37,589 nucleotides of DNA from positions 1 to 37,589 of the forward strand of contig NZ_JADKMA010000058.1 in NCBI RefSeq assembly GCF_017676365.1, read 5' to 3'. Origin of the DNA: Streptomyces oryzae (GTDB lineage Bacteria > Actinomycetota > Actinomycetes > Streptomycetales > Streptomycetaceae). The translations under genes and the position numbers were made by a program. Below, piece by piece: positions 7,110-14,857 of this stretch. The notes under the pieces were generated by a model. That model was not told the origin of the DNA. It did no database searches and was given only the letters and a program-made list of their open reading frames with translations. Position 1 is the first letter of the stretch. Every line of letters starts with the position of its first letter.

Positions 7110-8006
7110 ATGCTGCGCCTGGGTACGCGCGAGTTCGGGGAGCACGAGCCGGTGGTCATGGCGATCGTGAACCGGACACCGGATTCCTTCTACGACCGCG
7201 GCGCCACCTTCCGCGACGAGCCCGCGCTCGACCGGGTCGAGCAGGCGGTGGCGGAGGGGGCCGCCATCATCGACATAGGCGGGGTGAAGGCGGGCCCGGG
7301 GGACGAGGTCACGGCAGAGGAGGAGGCGCGGCGCACCGTCGGCTTCGTGGCTGAGGTGCGGCGGCGCTGGCCGGACGTGGTGATCAGCGTCGACACCTGG
7401 CGGCACGAGGTGGGCGAGGCGGTGTGCGAGGCGGGCGCCGATCTGCTCAACGACGCCTGGGGCGGGGTCGATCCCCGGCTGGCCGAGGTCGCCGCGCGGT
7501 ACGGCGCGGGGCTGGTGTGCACACATGCGGGTGGCGCCGAACCGCGCACCCGTCCGCACCGGGTGGCGTACGAGCCTCCGGCCGGTACGGACGGCGCGCC
7601 GGGCGCCAGCGGCGTCGTCGAGGACATCCTGCGGGTGACCCTCGGGCTGGCCGAGCGCGCGGTGGAGCTCGGGGTGCGGCGGGACGGCATCCTCATCGAT
7701 CCGGGGCACGACTTCGGGAAGTCGACGCGGCACTCGCTGGAGGCGACGCGGGGGCTGGGCCGGCTGACGGAGACGGGCTGGCCGGTGCTGGTTTCGCTGT
7801 CCAACAAGGACTTCGTCGGCGAGACGCTGGACCGCCCCGTCAAGGAGCGGCTGACCGGCACCCTGGCCACGACCGCGGTCTCGGCGTGGCTCGGGGCGCG
7901 GGTCTATCGCGTGCACGAGGTGGCCGAGACGAAGCAGGTGCTGGATATGGTTTCTTCCATTGCGGGGTACCGGCCGCCTGCGGTGGCTCGCCGAGGGCTC
8001 GCCTAG
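7110..8006 (+). CDS. folP: Dihydropteroate synthase homologue, FolP2 type
   Basis: 298 residues from ATG 7110, preceded by GAGGAAGAGGAAGG. The full pterin-binding TIM barrel is visible: MAIVNRTPDSFYDRG (17-31), AAIIDIGGVKAGPG (51-64), SVDTWRHE (93-100), LLNDAWGG (112-119), LIDPGHDFGKS (195-205), SLSNKDFVGE (229-238) and RVHEV (267-271). Compared with active DHPS, the GGESTRPG loop reads GGVKAGPG and the SRK motif reads SNK. These changes hit residues that bind p-aminobenzoate and phosphate. Mycobacterial FolP2 (Rv1207) is reported to lack DHPS activity, so this protein may act on another pterin or be regulatory. Its neighbours (LOG gene, DivIVA, tag) are those of folP2. The gene is certain; the activity is doubtful. 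Confidence 0.88.
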   Translation: MLRLGTREFGEHEPVVMAIVNRTPDSFYDRGATFRDEPALDRVEQAVAEGAAIIDIGGVKAGPGDEVTAEEEARRTVGFVAEVRRRWPDVVISVDTWRHEVGEAVCEAGADLLNDAWGGVDPRLAEVAARYGAGLVCTHAGGAEPRTRPHRVAYEPPAGTDGAPGASGVVEDILRVTLGLAERAVELGVRRDGILIDPGHDFGKSTRHSLEATRGLGRLTETGWPVLVSLSNKDFVGETLDRPVKERLTGTLATTAVSAWLGARVYRVHEVAETKQVLDMVSSIAGYRPPAVARRGLA

Positions 8007-8021
8007 GGCCTTCACTGTTCC

Positions 8022-8107
8022 GGGGAGGGGGTGCCCCTTACCGTTGTTTGCAGGCTGCGGGTGCCTCGTGGTCGTTCGCGCAGTTCCCCGCGCCCCTTCG
8101 GGGCGCA
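8022..8107 (+). repeat. Interspersed intergenic repeat, copy B (with terminator hairpin)
   Basis: Fills the gap between the convergent folP and LOG genes. It reads GGGGGTGCCCCTTACCG, then TTTGCAGGCTGCGGGTG, then CGCGCAGTTCCCCGCG, and ends in a perfect 7-bp hairpin GCGCCCC-TTC-GGGGCGC (8090-8106). It has the same layout as copy A. It probably works as a bidirectional terminator. Confidence 0.8.
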
Positions 8108-8113
8108 CACACG

Positions 8114-8860
8114 CTAGCCGCCGACCTCCTTGGTCACCAGGGCGATGGCCTCGTCGATGTCGTCGGTGACGTGGAACAGCTCCAGGTCGCGTTCGGAGGC
8201 CTTGCCGCCGCCGACCACGGAGCGGCGTACCCAGTCGGTGAGGCCCTTCCAGTACTCCGTGCCGTAGAGCACGATCGGGAAGCGGGTGACCTTCTGGGTC
8301 TGCACCAGGGTCAGTGCCTCGAACAGCTCGTCCAGGGTGCCCAGTCCGCCGGGGAGGACGACGAAGCCGCTGGCGTACTTCACGAACATCGTCTTGCGGA
8401 CGAAGAAGTAGCGGAAGTTCACGCCGATGTCGACGTACTTGTTCATGCCCTGCTCGAAGGGGAGCTCGATGCCGAGCCCCACCGAGGTGCCGCCCGCCTC
8501 CAGCGCGCCCTTGTTGGCCGCCTCCATCGCCCCGGGGCCGCCGCCGGTGATCACGGCGAAGCCCGCCTCGGCCAGCGCCCGGCCGATGCGCACGCCGCTG
8601 TCGTACTCCGGGGACTCCACCGGGGTACGGGCAGAGCCGAAGACGCTGACGGCGGGGCCCAGTTCGGCCAGGGCACCGAAGCCCTCGACGAACTCGGACT
8701 GGATGCGCATCACCCGCCAGGGGTCCTGGTGGATGAAATCCGAGGGGCCCGCGGTGTCCAGCAGCCGCTGGTCCGTGGTCCCCGGCTGCACCTGGTCGCG
8801 GCGGCGCACGACCGGGCCCAGCCGCTGTTCCTTCGGCTCCTTGCCGGGTCCGTCGGTCAT
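8114..8860 (-). CDS. LOG-family protein (TIGR00730; cytokinin riboside 5'-monophosphate phosphoribohydrolase-like)
   Basis: 248 residues from ATG 8860, with GGAAGGAG 8 bp upstream. A Rossmann-like LOG fold is clear: VSVFGSARTP (71-80), ITGGGPGAMEAANKGA (104-119), and the diagnostic PGGLGTLDE (170-178) whose Glu and Arg-rich surroundings hydrolyse the N-glycosidic bond. The ~60-residue N-terminal extension (DFIHQDPWRVMRIQSEFVEGF) is typical of actinobacterial type II LOGs. The enzyme releases the base from nucleoside monophosphates; in M. tuberculosis Rv1205 makes cytokinins. It converges on folP and follows dapE on the same strand, as in mycobacteria (Rv1202-Rv1205-Rv1207). Its physiological substrate here is not shown. 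Confidence 0.93.
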   Translation of the reverse strand: MTDGPGKEPKEQRLGPVVRRRDQVQPGTTDQRLLDTAGPSDFIHQDPWRVMRIQSEFVEGFGALAELGPAVSVFGSARTPVESPEYDSGVRIGRALAEAGFAVITGGGPGAMEAANKGALEAGGTSVGLGIELPFEQGMNKYVDIGVNFRYFFVRKTMFVKYASGFVVLPGGLGTLDELFEALTLVQTQKVTRFPIVLYGTEYWKGLTDWVRRSVVGGGKASERDLELFHVTDDIDEAIALVTKEVGG

Positions 8861-8993
8861 CTACGACACTCCTTCCGCCTGCGATCTTTCCCGCTCAGGG
8901 TATGCTGACGGCGAAGAGGCCCGCCCGGAATTCGCGCGTCCGGCAGCTGTCGATCGGCTTACCGGCAGGTGGCGTGGCCCGGGCCGCCGCAGG

Positions 8994-10073
8994 TCAGGAC
9001 GTCAGCCAGCGCCGCAGCCGCTCCTCGCACCGGGTGATGAGCGCGGTCTCCACCCGCTCGTCCCTCTTGTGGGCGAGATTGGGATCCCCGGGGCCGTAGT
9101 TGACAGCGGGCACCCCCAGGGCGCTGAACCGGGAGACATCCGTCCAGCCGTACTTGGGGAGCGGCTCGCCGCCCACCGCGTCGAGAAAGGCGCGGGCCGC
9201 CGGGTGCGAGAGCCCTGGCAGCGCGCCCGGCGAGCTGTCGTCCACCTCGAACTCTTCGACGCCGCAGTCGGCGAACACCTCCCGCACATGGTCGAGCGCT
9301 TCCTGCTCGCTGCGGTCGGGCGCGTAGCGGTAGTTGACGGTGACGGTGCACAGGTCCGGGATGACGTTGCCGGCGACCCCGCCCTCGATCCCGACGGCGT
9401 TGAGGCCCTCGCGGTACTCCAGCCCGTCGATCAACGGCCGCCGGGGCTGGTAACCGGCCAGCCGCTCCAGGGCCGGCCCGGCCGCGTGGATGGCGTTGGC
9501 GCCCAGCCAGCTGCGGGCCGAGTGCGAACGGGTGCCGCGGAAGTGCATCTTCACCCGCAGCGTGCCCTGACAGCCGCCCTCCACCCGGCCCTCGGAGGGC
9601 TCCAGCAGTACGGCGAAATCGCCCGCCAGCCAGTCGGGGTGGGCGTCGGCGATGTGGCCGAGGCCGTTGAGGTGCGCGGCGACCTCCTCGTTGTCGTAGA
9701 AGACAAACGTCAGGTCGCGGTTGGGCTCGGGCACGGTCGCCGCGATGCGCAGCTGCACCGCGACGCCCGCCTTCATGTCGCTGGTGCCGCAGCCCCACAG
9801 CACGCCGTTCTCGTCCAGCCGGGAGGGCACGTTCTCGGCGATCGGCACGGTGTCGATGTGGCCCGCGAGAATGACGCGCTCGGCCCGGCCGAGGCCGGTG
9901 CGGGCCACCACGTTGTTGCCGTAGCGGTCGACGCTCAGATGGGGCAGCTCGCCGAGGGCCGCTTCGACGGCGTCCGCCAGCGCCTTCTCGTTCCCGCTCT
10001 CGGAGGGGAAGTCCACCAGCCGCGCGGTGAGCCGGGCGGCGTCCTGTTGCAGGTCGAGTGCGCTGTGAGACAT
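8994..10073 (-). CDS. dapE: Succinyl-diaminopimelate desuccinylase
   Basis: 359 residues from ATG 10073. An M20 metallopeptidase of the actinobacterial DapE type, which releases succinate from N-succinyl-LL-diaminopimelate in lysine and peptidoglycan precursor synthesis. Metal ligands and catalytic residues are visible: H72 and D74 (AGHIDTVP), D99 (GTSDMKAG), the Glu pair 129-130 (YDNEEVA), and a C-terminal YGPGDPNLAHKRDE segment with the last His. The dimerisation domain sits in between (about 175-285). The succinylase pathway is completed nearby by dapC (12099-13199). It is divergent from the lysozyme-like gene at 10160 and shares an 86-bp control region with it. Confidence 0.94.
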   Translation of the reverse strand: MSHSALDLQQDAARLTARLVDFPSESGNEKALADAVEAALGELPHLSVDRYGNNVVARTGLGRAERVILAGHIDTVPIAENVPSRLDENGVLWGCGTSDMKAGVAVQLRIAATVPEPNRDLTFVFYDNEEVAAHLNGLGHIADAHPDWLAGDFAVLLEPSEGRVEGGCQGTLRVKMHFRGTRSHSARSWLGANAIHAAGPALERLAGYQPRRPLIDGLEYREGLNAVGIEGGVAGNVIPDLCTVTVNYRYAPDRSEQEALDHVREVFADCGVEEFEVDDSSPGALPGLSHPAARAFLDAVGGEPLPKYGWTDVSRFSALGVPAVNYGPGDPNLAHKRDERVETALITRCEERLRRWLTS

Positions 10074-10159
10074 GGCCCCAGCCTACGGCGGGCGCACCGG
10101 GCCGCGTGTGTGCCCCGGCCCTGACGAGGCCGTCGTGGCCAGCGGCTACCTTTGGGCGC

Positions 10160-11263
10160 GTGCCCCACTCACGACCGGAACGCTCGTCACGCATGCCCGA
10201 GCGCACGCCCAGCACCCGGGGCCGCGGCAGACTCCTCAGGGTCGCCGTGGCCTGCGCCGTGCTGCTCGCCGTCGTCGCCTATGTCGCGGTACGCGGGCTG
10301 ACGTTCCAGGACGGCCCGATGTGCACCGTACGCGCCACCGGCGGCGAGGGCACAGGCTCGGGCGCTTCGGGCACCTCGCGCGACGACGCCTCGGACGAGT
10401 ACGAACTCACGCCGGCACAGGCCGCCAACGCTGCGACCATCGCCGCCGTCGCCTCCCAACGCGGGCTGCCCGAACGGGCGGTGACCATAGCCCTGGCCAC
10501 GGCCATGCAGGAGTCGCAGCTGCGCAACATCGGCCACGGGGACCGCGACTCGGTCGGGCTCTTCCAGCAGCGCCCCTCGCAGGGCTGGGGCACCGCCGAG
10601 CAGATCCAGGACGCGGTCTACTCGGCGGGCCGGTTCTACGACCACCTGGCGAAGGTTCCCGGCTACTCCAGGCTGCCGCTGACCGTCGCCGCGCAGCGGG
10701 TGCAGCGCAGCGGCTTCCCGCAGGCGTACGCCAAGCACGAGATGAACGCCACGCTGCTGACCGGTGCGCTCACCGGCCGCCGCCCCGCCGCGCTCAGCTG
10801 TACGACAGACACCCGGCAGCTCGGCAAGCCGGGCGACCCGAAGCGCGTACGCGACCGGCTGGTACGGGAGTTCGGCCCGGAGGCGCTGTCCGAGGACACC
10901 GGCACGCTGACCGCGACCGGTCCCCGGGCGCGCGGCAGCGCGGCGCACACGACGACTCGGACGGCGCGCTCCCCGGCACACACCACGACGCGCCCCGCGG
11001 CACACACCGCCGCCCGCGCCGAGGCGGAGCCGGGCGTCACGTTGCCCGCGCACGGCCGGCGCCGGGGATGGGAGCTGGCCCACTGGGCGGTCGCGAACGC
11101 CGCGGGGCTGCACATCGAGCGGATCTCCTACGGGGGCCTGGTGTGGAGCGCCGCGCGCTCGGGGGACGGCTGGCGCGAGGCGGGCCCGGGCGATGCGAAG
11201 CGCGGCGGCACCGGAAGCGCCGGCGACGACGCGGTGGACCTTCGGCTGGCCACCGGTCACTAG
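10160..11263 (+). CDS. Membrane-anchored lysozyme/lytic-transglycosylase-like protein
   Basis: 367 residues if started at GTG 10160; ATG 10193 (MPERTPSTRG) is the alternative. Neither has a clear ribosome site. TACCTT (10147-10152) lies 7 bp before the GTG, which suggests leaderless translation. Residues ~26-46 are a membrane anchor (LLRVAVACAVLLAVVAYVAV). Residues ~82-195 resemble an SLT/lysozyme-like domain: TIALATAMQESQLRN with the putative catalytic Glu118, SVGLFQQRPSQGWG (131-144), and AGRFYDHLAKVPGY. A Thr/Ala/His-rich linker follows. The last ~80 residues (GWELAHWAVANAAGLHIERI, then GLVWSAARSGDGW) form a second small domain common to these proteins. The likely role is wall cleavage or wall-associated remodelling outside the membrane. 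Databases often mislabel such proteins as heavy metal transporters. A terminator follows. Confidence 0.82.
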   Translation: MPHSRPERSSRMPERTPSTRGRGRLLRVAVACAVLLAVVAYVAVRGLTFQDGPMCTVRATGGEGTGSGASGTSRDDASDEYELTPAQAANAATIAAVASQRGLPERAVTIALATAMQESQLRNIGHGDRDSVGLFQQRPSQGWGTAEQIQDAVYSAGRFYDHLAKVPGYSRLPLTVAAQRVQRSGFPQAYAKHEMNATLLTGALTGRRPAALSCTTDTRQLGKPGDPKRVRDRLVREFGPEALSEDTGTLTATGPRARGSAAHTTTRTARSPAHTTTRPAAHTAARAEAEPGVTLPAHGRRRGWELAHWAVANAAGLHIERISYGGLVWSAARSGDGWREAGPGDAKRGGTGSAGDDAVDLRLATGH

Positions 11264-11293
11264 TCCAGCCCATCCCCCTCAAGGACCAACCCG

Positions 11294-11308
11294 GTCCACA
11301 GGGTGGAC
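11294..11308 (+). terminator. Intrinsic terminator after the lysozyme-like gene
   Basis: GTCCAC-AGG-GTGGAC hairpin followed directly by GTTTCTT, 31 bp after the stop codon. The short stem plus T-rich tail is a classical factor-independent terminator. Confidence 0.6.
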
Positions 11309-11570
11309 GTTTCTTCCCTCGCGCGACGGTCGCCGCGAGGGGTGAACACGCTCGGCGAATCGTGCCTGGCAGCGGCCGGTTCGGCTCCTCCGGTACAGGT
11401 CAACCGGCTGCGAGGAATGCCCAGTTTGGCGCCTCACGCGGCAAACCTGGATTGCCAATCCTTTACCCTCGTCCCCCGCAACCTTCCCGCCGTTCCGGCC
11501 GATAGGCACTGCGTCTGACCGGGGGACCCCGGCTGACACGTCAAGAACCCCTCTCCGTCAAAGGAGCACC
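11309..11570. other. Leader/promoter region of the small secreted protein
   Basis: No gene is seen. The region has an 8-bp inverted repeat, CCCTCGCG/CGCGAGGG (11316-11341), and a CCGGGG-GA-CCCCGG palindrome (11519-11532) about 40 bp before the start codon. It is relatively AT-rich around 11430-11470 (GGCAAACCTGGATTGCC). A structured 5' leader is possible, but I could not match it to a riboswitch class, and I found no confident promoter boxes. Confidence 0.35.
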
Positions 11571-11978
11571 ATGTCCAACCCCCTCACGCGCCGGATCGCC
11601 CGCACCGCGCTGCTGACGGCAGCCGGCGCAGCCACCGTCGTCGGTGCCGCCGGAGCCGCGAGCGCCGTGGAACTGCCCGCGAGCCCCGTGGGCGGGATCG
11701 ACAAGCTGGACGGCGAGGGCGTCGGCAACACGCTGGACAAGACGTCCCGTGACACCACCAAGGTCGTCGGCGAGACCGGCGGCAACGCCGTCAGGACGGC
11801 CGTGCCGACCGCCGGCCGGACCGTGGGCAAGGCCGGCAAGACCGTGGCACCCACCGCGCACCACCTCGCGGGGAACGCCGCGGGCAAGGCCGGTGACCTG
11901 CTGGGCGAGGCCGCCTCCGCCGCTGCCGACACCAAGCTGCCCTCCACCGCCAACCTCGGGGGCCTGCCCCTCGGTTGA
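11571..11978 (+). CDS. Small secreted Ala/Gly-rich protein
   Basis: 135 residues from ATG 11571, with a near-ideal AAAGGAG ribosome site 6 bp upstream, so it is probably well translated. Residues 1-31 are a signal peptide: RRIAR, a hydrophobic core TALLTAAGAATVVGAAGAAS, and a likely cleavage after ASA before VELPAS. The mature protein is low-complexity, with repeated GNxxDKTxxDTTKVVGET- and TAGRTVGKAGKTV-like stretches, no Cys and no catalytic motif. Homologues occur across Streptomyces, sometimes misnamed ATP-binding protein. I do not recognise a function. It is monocistronic and ends at a strong hairpin. Confidence 0.8.
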   Translation: MSNPLTRRIARTALLTAAGAATVVGAAGAASAVELPASPVGGIDKLDGEGVGNTLDKTSRDTTKVVGETGGNAVRTAVPTAGRTVGKAGKTVAPTAHHLAGNAAGKAGDLLGEAASAAADTKLPSTANLGGLPLG

Positions 11979-12009
11979 GGGTCTCCGCCCTGAATTCCCC
12001 GGCACACGC

Positions 12010-12044
12010 AAGGCCGCCCGGACCTCACTGGTCCGGGCGGCCTT
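12010..12044. terminator. Strong bidirectional hairpin terminator
   Basis: Perfect 15-bp stem: AAGGCCGCCCGGACC (12010-12024), TCACT loop, GGTCCGGGCGGCCTT (12030-12044). It lies 31 bp after the secreted-protein stop and 54 bp from the dapC stop on the other strand. Confidence 0.8.
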
Positions 12045-12070
12045 CGCGTGGTGGCGGAACGAAGCGCTCT

Positions 12071-12114
12071 ACTCCTTCAGGGCTCCTTCAGGACTCCATC
12101 AGGACTCCTTCAGA
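12071..12114 (-). repeat. Four tandem 11-bp units across the dapC stop codon
   Basis: ACTCCTTCAGG, GCTCCTTCAGG, ACTCCATCAGG and ACTCCTTCAGA follow one another without gaps. The last two carry the end of dapC (LKES and stop). On the minus strand every unit contains TGA. Confidence 0.75.
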
Positions 12115-13199
12115 CGGCGCACCGCGGCGGCGACGCGCTCATCGGTCGCCGTGAGCGCGACCCGGACGTGCCGCGCACCGGCGGGGCCGTAGAAGTCGCC
12201 GGGGGCGACCAGGACGCCGCGCTCGGCGAGGCCGGCGACGGTGTCCCAGCACGACTCGTCCCGCGTCGCCCACAGATACAGCGACGCCTCGCTGTGCTCG
12301 ATCCGGAAGCCCGCGGCCTCCAGCGCGCCGCGCAGCGCGGTGCGCCGGGCGCGGTAGCGCTCACGCTGCTCGGTCACATGGGTGTCGTCGCCGAGCGCCG
12401 CGACGGTCGCCGCCTGCACCGGCGCGGGCGTCATCATCCCGCCGTGCTTGCGGACGTGCAGCAGCTCGCCCAGGACGTCGCTGTCGCCCGCGACGAAGGC
12501 CGCGCGGTAGCCGGCCAGGTTGGAGCGCTTGGAGAGAGAGTGCACGGCCACCAGGCCCGTGTAGGAGCCGCCGCACACGTCCGGGTGCAGCACGGAGACC
12601 GGGTCGGCCTCCCAGCCCAGCTCCAGGTAGCACTCGTCGCTGAGGACCAGCACGCCGTGCTCGCGCGCCCAGGCGACGACGGCGCGCAGCTTCTCGGGCG
12701 GCAGCACCTGACCGGTCGGGTTGGAGGGCGAGTTGAGCCACAGCAGCTTGAGCCCGGCCGGGTCCAGCTCCAGGGGATCGTCGTAGGCGACGTGGTCGGC
12801 CCGGGCGAGCCTGGCGCCGACCTCGTAGGTGGGGTAGGCGAGCCGTGGGAAGGCCACCCGGTCGCCGGGGCCGAGGCCGAGCTGGGTCGGCAGCCAGGCC
12901 ACCAGTTCCTTGGAGCCGACCACGGGCAGTACGTTCCGTTCGGTGACGCCGCGGGCGCCCAGCCGGCGCTCGCACCAGCCGGTGAGCGCGTCCCGCAGCT
13001 CCCGCGTCCCCCACACGGTGGGGTAGCCGGGGCTGTCGGCCGCCTCGGTCAGCGCGCGCCGGACCAGCGCCGGCACCGGGTCGACGGGGGTGCCGACCGA
13101 CAGGTCGACGATGCCGTCGGGGTGCCCGGCGGCGGTGGTCTTGTACGGCTCGAGCCGGTCCCACGGGAAGGTGGGGAGGCGGTCGGAGACGGAGGGCAT
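12099..13199 (-). CDS. dapC: N-succinyldiaminopimelate aminotransferase
   Basis: 366 residues from ATG 13199; AGAAAGTGAG just upstream is a good ribosome site. A GTG three codons earlier (13208) is the alternative. This fold-type I PLP aminotransferase of the actinobacterial DapC group makes N-succinyl-LL-2,6-diaminopimelate, one step before DapE. Seen: PGYPTVWGTRELRDAL, VVGSKELVAWLP, the NSPSNPTG loop (156-163), SDECYLELGW (187-196), and SLSKRSNLAGYR with the PLP Lys224. It lies directly downstream of the ferredoxin gene on the same strand (fdxC-dapC, Rv1177-Rv1178 in M. tuberculosis). A hairpin between them may reduce read-through. Confidence 0.94.
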   Translation of the reverse strand: MPSVSDRLPTFPWDRLEPYKTTAAGHPDGIVDLSVGTPVDPVPALVRRALTEAADSPGYPTVWGTRELRDALTGWCERRLGARGVTERNVLPVVGSKELVAWLPTQLGLGPGDRVAFPRLAYPTYEVGARLARADHVAYDDPLELDPAGLKLLWLNSPSNPTGQVLPPEKLRAVVAWAREHGVLVLSDECYLELGWEADPVSVLHPDVCGGSYTGLVAVHSLSKRSNLAGYRAAFVAGDSDVLGELLHVRKHGGMMTPAPVQAATVAALGDDTHVTEQRERYRARRTALRGALEAAGFRIEHSEASLYLWATRDESCWDTVAGLAERGVLVAPGDFYGPAGARHVRVALTATDERVAAAVRRLKES

Positions 13200-13332
13200 G
13201 GTGCTCACTTTCTGCGGCAGCCGCGGGCGCCCTGTGCGGCGGTACGGCAGTACGACGCGTCGGCGGTACGACGCGGGAAACGCCGCAGTCCCGTGCGGCA
13301 GGACACTGGGGCCGCCGTACGGGACTGCGCAG

Positions 13333-13357
13333 GAGTCACCGGCCTGGCCGGTGACTC
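13333..13357 (-). terminator. Hairpin after the ferredoxin gene
   Basis: Perfect 11-bp stem GAGTCACCGGC-CTG-GCCGGTGACTC, 23 bp downstream of the ferredoxin stop and upstream of dapC. It may terminate the ferredoxin transcript or only attenuate read-through into dapC. Confidence 0.65.
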
Positions 13358-13380
13358 ACTCGTCGAGGGTCACCCGTGGG

Positions 13381-13707
13381 TCACTCGTCGTGCTCCTGCG
13401 GCGGGAGCGCGGCGATGAGCGGGTGGTCCTTCTCGATCAGGCCGAGCTTGCTGGCGCCACCGGGCGAGCCGAGGTCGTCGAAGAACTCGACATTGGCCTT
13501 GTAGTAGTCCTTCCACTCCTCAGGAGTGTCATCTTCGTAGAAGATGGCCTCGACCGGGCAGACGGGCTCGCAGGCACCGCAGTCGACGCACTCGTCCGGG
13601 TGGATGTACAAGGACCGCTGGCCCTCGTAGATGCAGTCGACCGGGCACTCCTCGATGCAAGCCTTGTCCTTCAGGTCGACACAAGGCTCCGCGATGACGT
13701 AAGTCAC
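13381..13707 (-). CDS. fdxA: 7Fe ferredoxin
   Basis: 108 residues from GTG 13707, with GAGGAGG about 9 bp upstream. It begins TYVIAEPCVDLKDKACIEEC. Cysteines lie at 9, 17, 21, 25, 40, 43, 46 and 50. By analogy with Azotobacter FdI, C9, C17 and C50 bind a [3Fe-4S] cluster, C21, C40, C43 and C46 bind a [4Fe-4S] cluster, and C25 is the extra cysteine. The ~50-residue tail (WKDYYKANVEFFDDLG, SKLGLIEKDHPL) is typical of the actinobacterial FdxA/FdxC family. It is a soluble electron carrier. Its partner reductase and P450 or dehydrogenase are not in the window. It shares a 150-bp divergent region with the GNAT gene. Confidence 0.95.
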   Translation of the reverse strand: MTYVIAEPCVDLKDKACIEECPVDCIYEGQRSLYIHPDECVDCGACEPVCPVEAIFYEDDTPEEWKDYYKANVEFFDDLGSPGGASKLGLIEKDHPLIAALPPQEHDE

Positions 13708-13857
13708 GCTGTCGTTCCTCCTCGTTAGGGCTGGCGGGCCGGTGCCCGGCTCCGCCGCGGGCGCGCGGGAGCGCTCTTTCGCTTCGGACGGCGGCGATGC
13801 CCACACCTAGTATCTCCGTTCCCGGACACAAGACGAACAGGAGGGGCGATCAGAACT

Positions 13858-14856
13858 GTGGAATTCACCACGGGCGGACGCTTGGAGGTCCGCATCACCC
13901 CTTCCGACGTGGGAAAACGTGTCTCGGTGCGGTCACTGACCCCTGCTGGAGAGCCGCGCGGGCGGTTCACTGACACGCTCGGCATTCTCACATCCTGGAC
14001 CGGCGGCGTGCTCCGGGTCACCCGGCGCGATGGTGAGCAGGTGGAGATCGAGGAGGCTTCGATGGTCGCTGGAAAGGTGGTCCCGCCCACGCCCGCGCGC
14101 CGCCGGGGGCTGCCCGCCGCCGATGTGCGGGAACTCGTCACCGTCGCCGCCAGGGGCTGGCCCCCGGTCGAGTCCCAGGAGCTGGGCGGCTGGACGCTGC
14201 GGGCTGCCGGGGGCTTCACCGCGCGGGCGAACTCCGTACTGCCGCTCGGCGACCCCGGGCTGCCACTGTCGGCGGCCCTGGCGCGGGTCACCGACTGGTA
14301 CGCCGAGCGCGGGCTGCCGGCCCGGATGCAGATCGCCGTCGAGGAGCACGCGCTGCTCGCCGATCAGCTGCGGGAGCGCGGCTGGACGGCGGAGCGGCAC
14401 GGGCTGATACAGGTCGGCGCGCTCGCCCCGCTGGCCGACCGGGAGCCGGACGACAGGGTGCTGCTGCACCGTACGCCGGACGAGCGGTGGCTCTCGCTCT
14501 ACAACCGCGCCGACGGCGACAAGCCGGCCGACGCCGCGCTGAAGGTGCTGACCGGCGGGCCCTCGGTGTGGTTCGCCTCGGTGCTGGACGAGTCCGGCTC
14601 CCCGGTCGCGATCGGGCGGTGCGTGGTGGACGGCCGGTGGGCCGGGTTCGCCGCCATAGAGGTGGCACCCGAGCGGCGCCGGCAGGGGCTCGCGCAGGCG
14701 GTGACGGGCGAGCTGGCCCGCGCCGCGCTGGCGGAGGGCGCCTCGGCCGCCTACCTCCAGGTGGAGCGGGACAACGCGGCGGCGCGTGCCCTCTACGAGC
14801 GGCTCGGGTTCGCCGACCACCACGCGTACTACTACCTCCGCGCCCCGCGGGACTGA
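13858..14856 (+). CDS. GNAT-family N-acetyltransferase with N-terminal SH3-like domain
   Basis: 332 residues from GTG 13858, with GGAGGGG about 10 bp upstream. Residues 1-75 form a small beta-rich domain (SDVGKRVSVRSLTP, LGILTSWTGGVLRVTRRDGE) found before GNAT domains in Streptomyces. The central part (ELGGWTLRAAGGFTARANSVLPLG) is a degenerate acetyltransferase half. The C-terminal half has the acetyl-CoA loop VAPERRRQGLAQAV (motif A, R/Q-x-x-G-x-G/A) and YLQVERDNAAARALYERLGF (motif B), ending at YYYLRAPRD. The substrate is unknown. The downstream SirB1-like gene starts 1 bp after its stop, so they form a co-transcribed, probably translationally coupled pair. Confidence 0.88.
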   Translation: MEFTTGGRLEVRITPSDVGKRVSVRSLTPAGEPRGRFTDTLGILTSWTGGVLRVTRRDGEQVEIEEASMVAGKVVPPTPARRRGLPAADVRELVTVAARGWPPVESQELGGWTLRAAGGFTARANSVLPLGDPGLPLSAALARVTDWYAERGLPARMQIAVEEHALLADQLRERGWTAERHGLIQVGALAPLADREPDDRVLLHRTPDERWLSLYNRADGDKPADAALKVLTGGPSVWFASVLDESGSPVAIGRCVVDGRWAGFAAIEVAPERRRQGLAQAVTGELARAALAEGASAAYLQVERDNAAARALYERLGFADHHAYYYLRAPRD

Positions 14857-14857
14857 G

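Noticed and set aside
8427..10124. 565-codon plus-strand frame opposite the LOG and dapE genes
   Set aside because: Both minus-strand genes have full catalytic motifs and ribosome sites; the plus frame has none.
11309..11570. Riboswitch (c-di-AMP type) upstream of the secreted protein
   Set aside because: There are several inverted repeats and a secreted-protein gene downstream, but I could not match the conserved core of any riboswitch class.
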